DNA of 64,000 bases, taken from Polaribacter sp. Hel_I_88. GTDB lineage: Bacteria > Bacteroidota > Bacteroidia > Flavobacteriales > Flavobacteriaceae. Shown here piece by piece: positions 28,098 to 38,050 of this stretch (positions are counted from its first letter, which is position 1; the number at the start of each line of letters is the position of its first letter). The translations under genes were made by a program, and so were the position numbers. The DNA lies in assembly GCF_000687935.1 (NCBI RefSeq), contig NZ_JHZZ01000001.1, forward strand, positions 1,736,001 through 1,800,000, given 5' to 3'. A model generated the notes under the pieces. The model saw only the letters and a list, made by a program, of their open reading frames with translations. It did not search any database and was not told the origin of the DNA.

Positions 28098-29675
28098 ATG
28101 GAAATTCCAAACGAATTTAAAATAACATCACTCTTACATCAAAAAACGTATTTGGTTGGTGGCGAATTAAAAGAATGGAAAGGCGAAAATGCTGAAGTAT
28201 ATTCTACAATTTCATCAACCAAAGAATACAAACCAACTTTACTGGGTTCTGTGCCAGATTTAACTGGAGATGAAGCTATAGAAGCTTTAAATGCAGCAGT
28301 AAAAGCCTATGACAGAGGGCAAGGTTTATGGCCAACTATGAAAGTAGAAGGTAGAATTGCAGCTATGGAAAAGTTTGTGATTCAGATGAAAACCAAAAGA
28401 GAAGAAATTGTAAAATTATTAATGTGGGAAATTGGTAAAACCTTACCAGATTCGCAAAAAGAATTCGATAGAACTGTAGAATATATTTACGATACTATTG
28501 AAGATTACAAGCAAATGGATAGAGATTCTGCTAAGTTTGAAAAAAACAGCGGAGTTCATGCACATATTAGAAGAGGTCCTTTAGGCGTAGTTTTATGTTT
28601 AGGGCCTTATAATTACCCTTTAAATGAAACTTTTGCTTTGTTAATTCCTGCTTTAATGATGGGAAATACAGCTATTTTTAAACCAGCAAAACATGGTGTT
28701 TTGTTATTATCACCACTATTAGAAGCTTTTCAAACTAGTTTTCCTGCAGGTGTTGTAAATATTATTTATGGAAGAGGTAGAACTTTAGCAACCCCAATCA
28801 TGAAAACTGGTTTAGTTGATGTTTTAGCATTGATTGGAAATAGCAAATCTGCCAATGCAATTCAGGCAAATCATCCGCAGAAAAACAGATTACGATTAGT
28901 GTTAGGTTTAGAAGCTAAAAACCCAGGAATTGTTTTACCAGATGCAGATTTAGATTTGGCGATTGAAGAATGTATTTCTGGAGCAACTTCTTTTAATGGG
29001 CAAAGATGTACAGCTTTAAAAATATTATATGTTCACGAGCATATTGTAGATGAATTTAATAAACGTTTTGCAGCAAAAGTAGATGGGTTAAAATTTGGAA
29101 ATCCTTGGGAAGAAGGTGTAAAGTTAACACCATTACCAGAACCAGGAAAACCAGCATATATTCAAGAATTAATTGATGATGCTATTGAAAAAGGAGCGAA
29201 AATCATCAATAAAAAAGGAGGAGAAACTAACGAAAATTATATTTTCCCAGCAGTTTTATATCCTGTTTCTAAAGATGCAAGAGTTTTTGAGGAAGAGCAA
29301 TTTGGACCTGTAATTCCTGTAGTTTCGTTTAAAAACATACAAGAACCTTTAGATGATATGGCTGCCTCAAATTACGGACAGCAAGTAAGTGTTTTTGGAA
29401 GCGAAGTAAAAACGTTAGCACCTTTAATTGATACTTTAGTAAACTTGGTTTGTAGAGTAAATTTAAACAGTGCAGCACAAAGAGGGCCAGATGTGTATCC
29501 TTTTACTGGTAGAAAAGATTCTGCAGTAGCAACATTAAGTGTGCATGATGCTTTACGTTCTTTTTCTATTAGAACCTTTGTAGCATCAAAAGATACACCA
29601 TATAATAATGCTATTTTGCAAGAGTTGTTAGATAAAAAAGCATCTAATTTTATCAGTACAGATTATATTTTATAA
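28098..29675 (+). CDS. gapN: NADP-dependent glyceraldehyde-3-phosphate dehydrogenase (non-phosphorylating)
   Basis: A 525-residue aldehyde dehydrogenase superfamily protein. [10 protein letters not shown] contains the catalytic cysteine, [11 protein letters not shown] contains the general-base glutamate, and GPYNYPLNE and IFKPAKHG form the cofactor site. GapN oxidises glyceraldehyde-3-phosphate directly to 3-phosphoglycerate and yields NADPH. The long N-terminus (about 50 residues before the core) fits the Bacteroidota GapN group. Other ALDH substrates cannot be excluded from sequence alone. Confidence 0.85.
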   Translation: MEIPNEFKITSLLHQKTYLVGGELKEWKGENAEVYSTISSTKEYKPTLLGSVPDLTGDEAIEALNAAVKAYDRGQGLWPTMKVEGRIAAMEKFVIQMKTKREEIVKLLMWEIGKTLPDSQKEFDRTVEYIYDTIEDYKQMDRDSAKFEKNSGVHAHIRRGPLGVVLCLGPYNYPLNETFALLIPALMMGNTAIFKPAKHGVLLLSPLLEAFQTSFPAGVVNIIYGRGRTLATPIMKTGLVDVLALIGNSKSANAIQANHPQKNRLRLVLGLEAKNPGIVLPDADLDLAIEECISGATSFNGQRCTALKILYVHEHIVDEFNKRFAAKVDGLKFGNPWEEGVKLTPLPEPGKPAYIQELIDDAIEKGAKIINKKGGETNENYIFPAVLYPVSKDARVFEEEQFGPVIPVVSFKNIQEPLDDMAASNYGQQVSVFGSEVKTLAPLIDTLVNLVCRVNLNSAAQRGPDVYPFTGRKDSAVATLSVHDALRSFSIRTFVASKDTPYNNAILQELLDKKASNFISTDYIL

Positions 29676-29679
29676 TTCT

Positions 29680-29687
29680 TATTTTTG
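29680..29687 (+). promoter_or_regulatory. Candidate -7 box for the azurin gene
   Basis: TATTTTTG fits TAnnTTTG. Transcription from here would begin at about 29694, after the upstream GTG/ATG codons and before ATG 29714, which supports the later start. Confidence 0.4.
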
Positions 29688-29713
29688 TGATGATTTTAAA
29701 CGTATGCAATTTT

Positions 29714-30226
29714 ATGAAAAATTTTAAATTATTTATTATAACAGTAGCATCTGTACTTTTATTAATTAGTTGTGCAGGTGATAAAAAAGAAAAAAAGAAC
29801 AGTTCTGTTGAAGTTGAAAAAGAAGTTGTAAAAAAGTCATCTGAAAATGATGTTTACAAAGTTGTTGTTACTGGCGACGATTTTATGAAATTTAATAGAA
29901 ACAAAATTACTGTAAGTGTAGGTCAAAAAATTGAGTTGACGCTAAAGCATACTGGTAAATTACCAAAAGCTGCAATGGGTCATAATATTGTGATATTAAA
30001 ACAAGGAACTGATGTAGCAACATTTGCACAAAAAGCAATAGCAGCAAGTGAAAATGATTATATTCCAGAAGACGATACTGATGTTATTGTGAACACTAAA
30101 ATGTTAGGTGGTGGAGAAAGTGATACGATTACTTTTACAGCGCCAACAGAAAAAGGAGAATACGATTTTATTTGTAGTTTTCCTGGTCATTATGCAATGA
30201 TGAGAGGAAAGTTTGTTGTTGAATAA
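29714..30226 (+). CDS. Azurin-like blue copper protein, lipoprotein
   Basis: The start at 29714 (MKNFKLFIITVASVLLLISCAGD) gives a lipoprotein signal with lipobox LISC and 170 residues. The mature protein has a short charged linker and a cupredoxin domain. Copper ligands are visible: the histidine of MGHNIVIL and the C-terminal CSFPGHYAMM cluster (Cys, His, Met). Azurins shuttle electrons in the periplasm; here it would be membrane-tethered and could serve the respiratory genes just downstream. Earlier in-frame starts (29687, 29690) fall in or at the candidate promoter. Confidence 0.88.
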   Translation: MKNFKLFIITVASVLLLISCAGDKKEKKNSSVEVEKEVVKKSSENDVYKVVVTGDDFMKFNRNKITVSVGQKIELTLKHTGKLPKAAMGHNIVILKQGTDVATFAQKAIAASENDYIPEDDTDVIVNTKMLGGGESDTITFTAPTEKGEYDFICSFPGHYAMMRGKFVVE

Positions 30227-30247
30227 ACGGATTGTTTTATATAAATT

Positions 30248-30284
30248 AAAAACCATTTTTTAGAAATTCTAAAAAATGGTTTTT
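30248..30284. terminator. Bidirectional terminator after azurin
   Basis: A perfect 18-bp inverted repeat (arms 30248-30265 and 30267-30284, core ACCATTTTTTAGAA) ends in T on both strands. It lies between the azurin gene and the convergent SPOR gene. Confidence 0.8.
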
Positions 30285-30420
30285 GTGTTTTTACGAAGTT
30301 TTGTGGTATAAGAATTAACGGATTTTTTTATTGAATATTTCTTTTTGATATGATTTAGATTATAATTTCAAAATTAGAAACTTTCAATACTATAAAATAC
30401 TATATGTCAGTTTTTTATGT

Positions 30421-30789
30421 TTATTTTCCTAAAGGAATAACAATCAATCCAGAAAATTTTTCTGAAAAATTCACGACTGCTTTGTCTGCTTCTAGTTTTG
30501 TTTTATAATTACCAACTTGCACTTTCCAATAGGGTTGATCGTAATCAAGTTTTGTGTACACGTTTGGGAAATTAATTTTGAATTTACTCTCTGTGCTTCT
30601 GGCTTTAGTTTCGTCTCCATAATAAACTTGTATACGATAACCATAACCATATTGTTTGTTAAAAGATCTTTTTTTATCGATTAAAGCTTTCACTTCATTA
30701 CTCGTGTTTGTTTTATTTTGAGAATATAAATTGCTAGTTCCTAGTGCTATAATAAAAAAAATAATAGGTAAAAATGCTTGCTGTTTCAT
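30421..30789 (-). CDS. SPOR-domain protein, exported
   Basis: A 122-residue protein with an N-terminal signal peptide (MKQQAFLPIIFFIIALGTSNLYSQ) and a SPOR-type domain: YGYRIQVYYGDETKARSTESKF ... PYWKVQVGNYKTKLEADKAV. SPOR domains bind denuded peptidoglycan glycans, often at the division site. It is a single gene, divergent from the act operon. Confidence 0.8.
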   Translation of the reverse strand: MKQQAFLPIIFFIIALGTSNLYSQNKTNTSNEVKALIDKKRSFNKQYGYGYRIQVYYGDETKARSTESKFKINFPNVYTKLDYDQPYWKVQVGNYKTKLEADKAVVNFSEKFSGLIVIPLGK

Positions 30790-30811
30790 AAAAAAATATT
30801 TCTACAAAAGT

Positions 30812-30847
30812 AACGTGTATAAATAGAATATATTGAGAAAACACGTT
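30812..30847. promoter_or_regulatory. Spaced dyad in the SPOR/act divergent promoter region
   Basis: AACGTGT (30812-30818) and its exact inverse complement ACACGTT (30841-30847) are separated by 22 nt, about two helical turns, upstream of the SPOR gene. A -7-like TACTTTTG for the SPOR gene overlaps (30805-30812, minus). It is operator-like, but could be chance. Confidence 0.3.
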
Positions 30848-30912
30848 ATTTAGAATTATTATAAATTGATATTTATCATTCCTTTCCTTTTCCAAAATTT
30901 AGCAATATGTAG

Positions 30913-30920
30913 TACTTTTG
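30913..30920 (+). promoter_or_regulatory. Candidate -7 box of the act-cox operon
   Basis: TACTTTTG matches TAnnTTTG and lies 64 nt before actA; a T-rich stretch sits near the expected -33 position. It is the best promoter candidate for the eight-gene respiratory operon. Confidence 0.45.
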
Positions 30921-30984
30921 TCAGACTGTTCAAAAAGCGTTTTTTGAGCTATTTTATACACGATACTAAAAATAGTTTGTAAAT

Positions 30985-32292
30985 ATGAAAAGTGTAGCAT
31001 TACACAGCCTACTAAAAAGAGCTCTTTCTAAGAGTTTTTTAATAGTCCTGTTTTTTACAATAAGCTTATCTTCTTATTCCCAAGATGTGGATGCAGCTCG
31101 CCAAAGTGAAGGGCGAAAGTTGTATAAATCTCTTTGTGCTTCATGTCACAAATTAGATAGAAAACTAGTTGGTCCAGCTTTAGGAAATGTAGAGGAAAGA
31201 AGAGAGAATGAGTGGTTATTGGCTTGGATTAAGAACAATGCAGAGTTAAGAGCTTCTGGAGATAGAGACGCAATTGCTATTTATGAAGAATACAATGGTG
31301 CTGCAATGTCCGCTTTTCCTCAATTAAGCGATGATCAAATTAATGATATTTTATACTATACCACTGTTGGTGATCCAGTTAAAACTCCTGTTGTTGGAAT
31401 TGATGGAGCTGCTGATGGAGGTGAAGGTCAAGGAAGTTCTCCTCAGTGGATTATCTATCTTTTAGCAGGTGCTATCGTTGTTGCTTTTTTAATGATTGCT
31501 AGTTTATTAAAACAAGTAAATGAGTTAAAAGGAAATACAGCTCCAGGTTCAAAATCGAATTTAAAAAGAGATTTACATGAGCTTTGGGAAGGTGTTAAAG
31601 GAAATACTTTCTTGCATGTAGTAACTACTATTTTTGTATTGTTGATGGGTGCATATATAGCTTTCGGAACTTTATTCAAGGTAGGTGTTAACGAAGGTTA
31701 TATGCCTTTACAGCCAATTGCTTTTTCTCATAAAATCCACTCTGGTGAAAATAAGATTGAATGTCAGTATTGTCATTCTTCTGCAAAACATAGTAAACAT
31801 TCAGGAATACCGTCTGTAAACGTTTGTATGAACTGTCATATGAATATTGCTGAGGTTGCAGAAGGAACTCAAGTTGAGTGGGATGGAGTTACTTATGGTA
31901 AAGCTGAGTTAGATAAAGAAATTGCAAAAATTTACGAAGCATCAGGTTGGGATCCAGAAGCTTTAGAATATACTGGAGAAGAGAAACCTATTAAATGGAT
32001 TAGAATCCACAACTTGCCAGATTTCGCATATTTTAACCACTCACAACACGTAACTGTTGGTGGAATAGAATGTCAAAAATGTCATGGACCAGTAGAAGAG
32101 TATGATGAAATGCGTCAATTCTCACCTTTAACAATGGGTTGGTGTATCAATTGTCATAGAGAGACAAATGTAGATTTAAAAGGAAATGAATACTATGAGA
32201 AAATTCATAAAGAATTAGCTCAGAAGTATGGGGTTGAGCAGGTTACAATTGCGCAACTTGGTGGTTTAGAGTGTGGTAAATGTCACTATTAA
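30985..32292 (+). CDS. actA: Alternative complex III subunit ActA, hexaheme c-type cytochrome fusion
   Basis: A 435-residue membrane-attached multiheme cytochrome. After a signal segment (residues 10-32) comes a monoheme domain with CASCH (51-55), a membrane helix (about 154-172), a second helix (about 208-228) and then five CxxCH motifs (CQYCH, CMNCH, CQKCH, CINCH, CGKCH), giving six hemes in all. ActA transfers electrons from the quinol-oxidising core toward cytochrome c oxidase. The extra N-terminal monoheme domain is fused to the pentaheme part, as I recall for Bacteroidota. First gene of actABCDEF-coxBA. Confidence 0.9.
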   Translation: MKSVALHSLLKRALSKSFLIVLFFTISLSSYSQDVDAARQSEGRKLYKSLCASCHKLDRKLVGPALGNVEERRENEWLLAWIKNNAELRASGDRDAIAIYEEYNGAAMSAFPQLSDDQINDILYYTTVGDPVKTPVVGIDGAADGGEGQGSSPQWIIYLLAGAIVVAFLMIASLLKQVNELKGNTAPGSKSNLKRDLHELWEGVKGNTFLHVVTTIFVLLMGAYIAFGTLFKVGVNEGYMPLQPIAFSHKIHSGENKIECQYCHSSAKHSKHSGIPSVNVCMNCHMNIAEVAEGTQVEWDGVTYGKAELDKEIAKIYEASGWDPEALEYTGEEKPIKWIRIHNLPDFAYFNHSQHVTVGGIECQKCHGPVEEYDEMRQFSPLTMGWCINCHRETNVDLKGNEYYEKIHKELAQKYGVEQVTIAQLGGLECGKCHY

Positions 32293-32364
32293 TTAAAGAA
32301 GAAAGATAGTTTTGTTTTAATGAAAATTAAAATGAATAACTAACAACTAATAACAATAAAGTAA

Positions 32365-35300
32365 ATGGCTTCAAACAAAAAATACTGGAAAAGTGTTGAG
32401 GAACTAAAAGATAGTTCTATTGTTGAAACGTTAAGTAAAAATGAATTTGTGGAAGAAATTTCTACAGATGCATTTTTAGGTGATAAAGAAACATTAGAGA
32501 AATCATCTACTTCACGAAGAGATTTCTTGAAATATGTTGGCTTTACTACTGCTGCAGCTTCTTTAGCTGCTTGTGAAGGACCTGTAAGAAAATCGATTCC
32601 TTATGTAGTAAAACCAAATGATATTATAGCAGGTGTTGCAGATTGGTACGCAACTTCTATGGCAGATGGGTATGATTTTGCAAATGTTTTGGTAAAAACA
32701 AGAGAAGGTCGTCCAATTCAAATCATGCCAAATAAAGAGGCGAATGGAACTACAAGTGCAAGAGTTCAAGCTGCTGTTTTATCCTTATATGATGAAAAAT
32801 TACGTTTAAAAAATCCAACGAAAGCTGGAGAATCAATTTCTTGGAATGATGCTGATAAAGAAATTGGAGCAAAATTAAATGCCTTAAACGCTGCTGGTAA
32901 ACCTGTTGTTCTATTAACAGGAACTTTAGCAAGTCCTTCAACAAGTAAAATTATTGAAGAATTTATTGCTGCTTATCCAAATACAAAACATGTAGTTTAT
33001 GATGCGGTTTCAGAATCTGGTGCTGCAGATGCAATGATGGCTATGTATGGTAAACGTGTTTTGCCTAAATATCATTTAAATAAAGCAAAAACAATTGTTT
33101 CTTTTGGTGCAGATTTTTTAGGAGATTTCCATGGAGGATTTGAAAAAGCATATATAGAAGGTAGACAGCCAAAAACTGGCAATATGTCTTACCATGTTCA
33201 GTTTGAAAGCAATATGTCTTTAACAGGTGCAAATGCTGATAAAAGAGTGGTTGTAAAACCATCTGATCAAGTTTTTGCATTGTTAAACTTATACGCAGCT
33301 ATTACTGGTACTAATCTTTCTTCAAAAGCAACTCCAGTTGATGCAGAAGTTAAAAGAATGGCGAATGAACTTAGAAAAGCAGGTTCAAAAGGTGTTGTTT
33401 TAACAGGTTTAAATGATGTAAATGCGCAATTAATTACATTAGCAATTAATAAAGCATTAAATAGTGAAATCGTTGATACAACCAATACATTAAACATCCG
33501 TCAAGGGAATGATGCAGAAGTTGCTCAATTAATTTCAGATATGAAAGCTGGTAGCGTTGGAGGATTAATTTCTTACAACGTAAATCCTGCTTACAGTTTA
33601 GCGAATGTTGCTGATTTTACTGAAGGATTAAATAAGGTAGATTTAAAAGTTGCTTTGTCAACAGAAAATAGCGAAACAGTTGATGCAATGGAGTATGCAT
33701 TGCCAACATCGCACTTTTTAGAATCTTGGGGAGATACACAATTTGATGCTGAAACTTATGGTTTAATGCAACCAACGATTCAGCTGTTATTTGATACGCG
33801 TCAAGTTCAAGATGTTTTATTAAAGTGGTCTGGAAGCTCAACTAATTATTACGATTATTTAAAAACCTTTGCAACTTCAACTGTTTTAGGTGGTAGTTCT
33901 TGGAATACAGCTTTACATAATGGTTTCTTTAAAAGAGAAATTGTAAGTAATGGATCTATTTTAAATAATGAAACCGAAGTTGTTTTTGAAAGTACAGTTT
34001 CTATAGGAGCTGCTGCAAATGCACTTTCTAGTGAGGCTAAAAAAGCATCAGGTTTTGAGTTAAACTTATATACAAAAACTGGTTTAGGAGATGGTAAACA
34101 AGCGAACAATCCTTGGTTACAAGAATTCCCTGATCCAATTACCAGAACTTCTTGGGATAATTACCTAACAATGTCTATAGCTGATGCTAAAGAGTTAGGT
34201 TTTTCAAATCCTGTAAAAGATAATGGTGCTATTGATGGAGACTACGCAAAGGTTTCTGTGAATGGAAAAGAAGTTACTGTTCCAGTAATGGTACAACCAG
34301 GTCAGGCAAAAGGATCTGTTGGGTTATCACTTGGTTTTGGTAGAACTTTCGGATTAAAAGAAGAAATGCAAGTGGGTGTTAATGCGTATCCTTTATATCA
34401 AGGAAGCAATAACATTCAATACAATGTAACAATTGAAAAAGTTGCAGGAACTCATAAGTTTGCTTGTACACAAGTACAAAAAACAATTGCAGGTCGTCAC
34501 GATATTTTAAAAGTAGCATCTCTTAAAGAGTATAAAACAGTTGATCCTAAAGATCATCATCATGGTTGGAACAAACCAGCGTATGTATCTTATGATCATC
34601 AAGAAGTAGAAGCAAACACAATTGATATTTGGGATGAGCATAATAGAGAATTAGGGCATCACTTTAATTTATCTATAGATTTAACATCTTGTACAGGTTG
34701 TGGAGCTTGTGTGGTTGCATGTCACGCAGAAAACAACGTTCCAGTTGTTGGTAAAAACGAAGTTAGAATAGGTAGAGATATGCACTGGTTGCGTATTGAT
34801 AGATATTATTCGTCAGAGGTAGAAACAAGAGAAGATGCTAAAGAATTAGGTTTAGGAATTGCTGCTACTTATGAAGGTTTAGAAACTGAAGCAGAAAACC
34901 CTGAAGTTACTTTTCAACCAATGATGTGTCAACATTGTAATCATGCTCCTTGTGAGACTGTTTGTCCTGTTGCTGCAACAACTCATGGTCGTCAAGGACA
35001 AAACCAAATGACGTATAACAGATGTGTGGGTACAAGATATTGTGCAAACAACTGTCCTTATAGAGTTCGTAGATTCAACTGGTTTGAATATGCAAACAAC
35101 AATGAATTCGATTTCAATATGAATAACGAATATGGTAAAATGGTATTGAATCCAGATGTTGTTGTTCGTGGAAGAGGAGTTATGGAAAAATGTTCTATGT
35201 GTATTCAAATGACACAAGCAACAATTTTAAAAGCGAAAAAAGAAGGCAGAGCAGTAAATACAGATGAATTTGAAACAGCATGTTCATCAGCATGTAGTAC

Positions 35301-35451
35301 TGGAGCATTAGTTTTTGGTGATGTTAATAATAAAGAAGATCAAGTAGCTGCTTTGGCAGAAGATAATAGAGCTTATAACGTATTAGATTACTTACAAACG
35401 AAACCTAATGTAATCTATCAAGTTAAAATAAGAAACACAAACGAAGCGTAA
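32365..35451 (+). CDS. actB: Alternative complex III subunit ActB, molybdopterin-like/iron-sulfur fusion
   Basis: A 1028-residue protein with an internal twin-arginine-like SRRDFLKYVGF segment (about residue 50), characteristic of ActB. The N-terminal two-thirds resembles a molybdopterin oxidoreductase that lacks a cofactor in characterised complexes. The C-terminal ferredoxin part has four cysteine clusters: CTGCGACVVAC, CQHCNHAPCETVC, CVGTRYCANNCPYR and CSMCIQ...CSSAC. It links the quinol site in ActC to the hemes of ActA. It follows actA by 72 bp. Confidence 0.93.
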   Translation: MASNKKYWKSVEELKDSSIVETLSKNEFVEEISTDAFLGDKETLEKSSTSRRDFLKYVGFTTAAASLAACEGPVRKSIPYVVKPNDIIAGVADWYATSMADGYDFANVLVKTREGRPIQIMPNKEANGTTSARVQAAVLSLYDEKLRLKNPTKAGESISWNDADKEIGAKLNALNAAGKPVVLLTGTLASPSTSKIIEEFIAAYPNTKHVVYDAVSESGAADAMMAMYGKRVLPKYHLNKAKTIVSFGADFLGDFHGGFEKAYIEGRQPKTGNMSYHVQFESNMSLTGANADKRVVVKPSDQVFALLNLYAAITGTNLSSKATPVDAEVKRMANELRKAGSKGVVLTGLNDVNAQLITLAINKALNSEIVDTTNTLNIRQGNDAEVAQLISDMKAGSVGGLISYNVNPAYSLANVADFTEGLNKVDLKVALSTENSETVDAMEYALPTSHFLESWGDTQFDAETYGLMQPTIQLLFDTRQVQDVLLKWSGSSTNYYDYLKTFATSTVLGGSSWNTALHNGFFKREIVSNGSILNNETEVVFESTVSIGAAANALSSEAKKASGFELNLYTKTGLGDGKQANNPWLQEFPDPITRTSWDNYLTMSIADAKELGFSNPVKDNGAIDGDYAKVSVNGKEVTVPVMVQPGQAKGSVGLSLGFGRTFGLKEEMQVGVNAYPLYQGSNNIQYNVTIEKVAGTHKFACTQVQKTIAGRHDILKVASLKEYKTVDPKDHHHGWNKPAYVSYDHQEVEANTIDIWDEHNRELGHHFNLSIDLTSCTGCGACVVACHAENNVPVVGKNEVRIGRDMHWLRIDRYYSSEVETREDAKELGLGIAATYEGLETEAENPEVTFQPMMCQHCNHAPCETVCPVAATTHGRQGQNQMTYNRCVGTRYCANNCPYRVRRFNWFEYANNNEFDFNMNNEYGKMVLNPDVVVRGRGVMEKCSMCIQMTQATILKAKKEGRAVNTDEFETACSSACSTGALVFGDVNNKEDQVAALAEDNRAYNVLDYLQTKPNVIYQVKIRNTNEA

Positions 35452-35471
35452 TTAAATTTAAGGTATAAAAT

Positions 35472-36935
35472 ATGTCTCATTACGAAGCACCCATAAGGGA
35501 ACCTTTAGTATTAGGTGATAAAACTTATCACGATATTACCGAAGACATTGCGAAACCTATTGAAGGGAAAGCAAATAAGAATTGGTACATCGCATTTTAT
35601 ATTTCTTTAGCAGCAATGCTTTGGGGATTTGGATGTATCTTTTACACTGTAGGAACAGGTATTGGAGTTTGGGGATTGAACAAGAACATTGGATGGGCTT
35701 GGGATATTACTAACTTTGTTTGGTGGGTAGGTATTGGTCACGCAGGAACATTAATTTCTGCTGTACTATTATTATTCCGTCAAAAATGGAGAATGGCCAT
35801 AAACCGTTCTGCAGAAGCAATGACAATTTTTGCCGTTTTTCAAGCAGGATTATTCCCAATTATTCACATGGGGCGTCCTTGGAATGCGTTTTGGGTGTTA
35901 CCACTTCCGAACCAATTTGGTTCTTTATGGGTAAACTTTAACTCACCATTATTATGGGATGTATTTGCAATCTCAACATATTTATCTGTATCCTTAGTTT
36001 TCTGGTGGACAGGTTTATTACCAGATTTTGCAATGATTCGTGATAGAGCTGTAAAGCCTTTTCAAAAGAATATATATGCTTTATTAAGTTTCGGTTGGTC
36101 TGGTAGAGCAAAAGATTGGCAACGTTTTGAAGAAGTATCTTTGGTACTTGCAGGTTTAGCAACTCCACTTGTACTTTCTGTACATACAATTGTATCAATG
36201 GATTTTGCTACATCAATCAATCCAGGTTGGCACTCAACAATATTTCCACCTTATTTCGTAGCTGGAGCAATCTTTTCAGGATTTGCAATGGTACAAACGT
36301 TATTAGGTATTATGAGAAAAGTTACAAACTTAGAAGATTATATTACACGTATGCACGTAGAATATATGAACATTGTAATTATTCTTACTGGTGGTATTGT
36401 AGCTGTAGCGTATGCAACTGAATTTTTTATTGCATGGTATACTGGTTCACCTTACGAAAATTATACATATTTATCTGTAGGTGCTGCAACAGGACCATAT
36501 GCTTGGGCATTCTATTCGCTTTTATTCTTTAATATCTTAACGCCTCAATTATTATGGTTTAAGAAAATAAGAAGAAGTTTTATTTGGACTTTTATTATAT
36601 CAATCTTTATAAATATTGGTATGTGGTTCGAACGTTTTGATATTATTGCAATTGTATTAAGTAAAGGTCATTTACCATCAACTTGGTGGCGTTTTGAGCC
36701 AACGTTTGTAGATGTTGGGATCTTTATAGGAACTATTGGATTTTTCTTTGTATTATTCTTATTATATGCAAGAACTTTCCCAGTAATTGCACAAGCAGAA
36801 GTAAAAACAATATTGAAATCTTCTGGTGAATTTTACAAGAAGAGAAGAGAACAAGGGATTCCTACAAAACCAACGATTGTATTGGTTGATCAAACAATTA
36901 AGGAAGTAAACCCTGATAAAAATAAAAAAGGATAA
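35472..36935 (+). CDS. actC: Alternative complex III subunit ActC (NrfD-like quinol-binding membrane protein)
   Basis: A 487-residue integral membrane protein with about ten hydrophobic helices, NrfD/polysulfide-reductase type. It is expected to hold the menaquinol-oxidation site. Conserved features include WWVGIGHAGTLISA, HMGRPWNAFW and SVHTIVSMDFA. The N- and C-termini are polar. It is 20 bp after actB and 2 bp before actD, in a tight operon. Confidence 0.93.
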   Translation: MSHYEAPIREPLVLGDKTYHDITEDIAKPIEGKANKNWYIAFYISLAAMLWGFGCIFYTVGTGIGVWGLNKNIGWAWDITNFVWWVGIGHAGTLISAVLLLFRQKWRMAINRSAEAMTIFAVFQAGLFPIIHMGRPWNAFWVLPLPNQFGSLWVNFNSPLLWDVFAISTYLSVSLVFWWTGLLPDFAMIRDRAVKPFQKNIYALLSFGWSGRAKDWQRFEEVSLVLAGLATPLVLSVHTIVSMDFATSINPGWHSTIFPPYFVAGAIFSGFAMVQTLLGIMRKVTNLEDYITRMHVEYMNIVIILTGGIVAVAYATEFFIAWYTGSPYENYTYLSVGAATGPYAWAFYSLLFFNILTPQLLWFKKIRRSFIWTFIISIFINIGMWFERFDIIAIVLSKGHLPSTWWRFEPTFVDVGIFIGTIGFFFVLFLLYARTFPVIAQAEVKTILKSSGEFYKKRREQGIPTKPTIVLVDQTIKEVNPDKNKKG

Positions 36936-36937
36936 TT

Positions 36938-37465
36938 ATGGAATCATCAAAAGTTATTCACGCATTTTATAATGATGATGAAATTCTGATGGATGCAGTG
37001 AAAGCTGTAAAAGCAGAACATCATCACATAGAGGAAGTTTTTTGTCCATTTCCTGTTCATGGTTTAGATAAAGCCATGGGATTAGCACCAACAAGATTAG
37101 CAATTACAGCTTTCTTTTATGGTATTACAGGTTTAGCATTTGCTATTTGGATGACAAATTATATGATGATTCAAGATTGGCCACAAGATATTGGTGGGAA
37201 ACCAAGTTTTTCTTGGATCGAAAACATGCCAGCATTTGTGCCAATTATGTTTGAATTAACGGTATTTTTTGCAGCACATTTAATGGTAATCACTTTTTAC
37301 ATGAGAAGTAGAATATGGCCATTCAAAAAAGCTGAAAATCCTGATCCAAGAACTACAGATGACCATTTTTTAATGGAAATTCCTGTACATAATAATGTGG
37401 ATGAATTAACTGCATTACTAACAAAGACAGGTGCTGTAGAAATTAATGTAGTAGATAAGCACTAA
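36938..37465 (+). CDS. actD: Alternative complex III subunit ActD (DUF3341)
   Basis: A 175-residue membrane protein with two central helices (about 56-78 and 100-126) and a soluble N-terminal part (KVIHAFYNDDEILMDAVKAVK). The DUF3341 pattern AFYGITGLAFAIWMTNYMMIQDWPQDIGGKPSFSW-like core is recognisable. It is a structural subunit of ACIII between actC and actE. Confidence 0.9.
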   Translation: MESSKVIHAFYNDDEILMDAVKAVKAEHHHIEEVFCPFPVHGLDKAMGLAPTRLAITAFFYGITGLAFAIWMTNYMMIQDWPQDIGGKPSFSWIENMPAFVPIMFELTVFFAAHLMVITFYMRSRIWPFKKAENPDPRTTDDHFLMEIPVHNNVDELTALLTKTGAVEINVVDKH

Positions 37466-37475
37466 TAAATAGATA

Positions 37476-38024
37476 ATGAAAAATTTAAAATTAATTATCG
37501 GTTTAGCAATCCTTACAGGTTTTATTTCTTGTAATGATAAAAGAAAGCCTCAACTTGAGTACATGCCAGATATGTATGTTTCTATTCCTTATGATGCTGA
37601 TGATGCTGAGGGTTTAAATGGTAAGCCAGTAAATAGTAAGCCAGTTGCAGGAACTATTCCAGTAGGAGGACATCCTGCTTACGATATTCCTAATACTCCA
37701 GAAGGTTATGAAAAAGCAAAGGCAGAAGTAACAAACCCTATAGAGGCAACTGAAGAAAATTTAGAGAATGGAAAAGCCATGTATGAAATATATTGTATTT
37801 CTTGTCATGGAAAAAAAGGAGATGGTAATGGATATTTGTCTCAAGCAGAAAAGTTTGAAGGAATACCTAGTTATAAAGATAGGGATATCAATGCAGGAAG
37901 TATTTATCATGTGTTAATTCACGGTAAAAACTTAATGGGTTCTCATTCAGGTCAATTAACATATAACGAACGTTGGCAAGTTATTCATTATGTTGAACAA
38001 TTGCGTTCAGACTTATTAAAATAA
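37476..38024 (+). CDS. actE: Alternative complex III subunit ActE, monoheme lipoprotein cytochrome c
   Basis: A 182-residue lipoprotein: signal MKNLKLIIGLAILTGFISC with cysteine 19 as the lipidated residue. The heme site is CISCHG (107-112) and a distal NLMGSH methionine is a likely sixth ligand. It is expected to pass electrons within the complex or on to the oxidase. Typical gene position between actD and actF. Confidence 0.9.
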   Translation: MKNLKLIIGLAILTGFISCNDKRKPQLEYMPDMYVSIPYDADDAEGLNGKPVNSKPVAGTIPVGGHPAYDIPNTPEGYEKAKAEVTNPIEATEENLENGKAMYEIYCISCHGKKGDGNGYLSQAEKFEGIPSYKDRDINAGSIYHVLIHGKNLMGSHSGQLTYNERWQVIHYVEQLRSDLLK

Positions 38025-38050
38025 TTACATTAAGAAAGAATTCGAAAGAT

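Noticed and set aside
33267..33497. Several antisense open frames inside actB (32563-35217)
   Set aside because: The sense frame has four iron-sulfur clusters and continuous homology; AT-rich codon use opens the opposite strand by chance.
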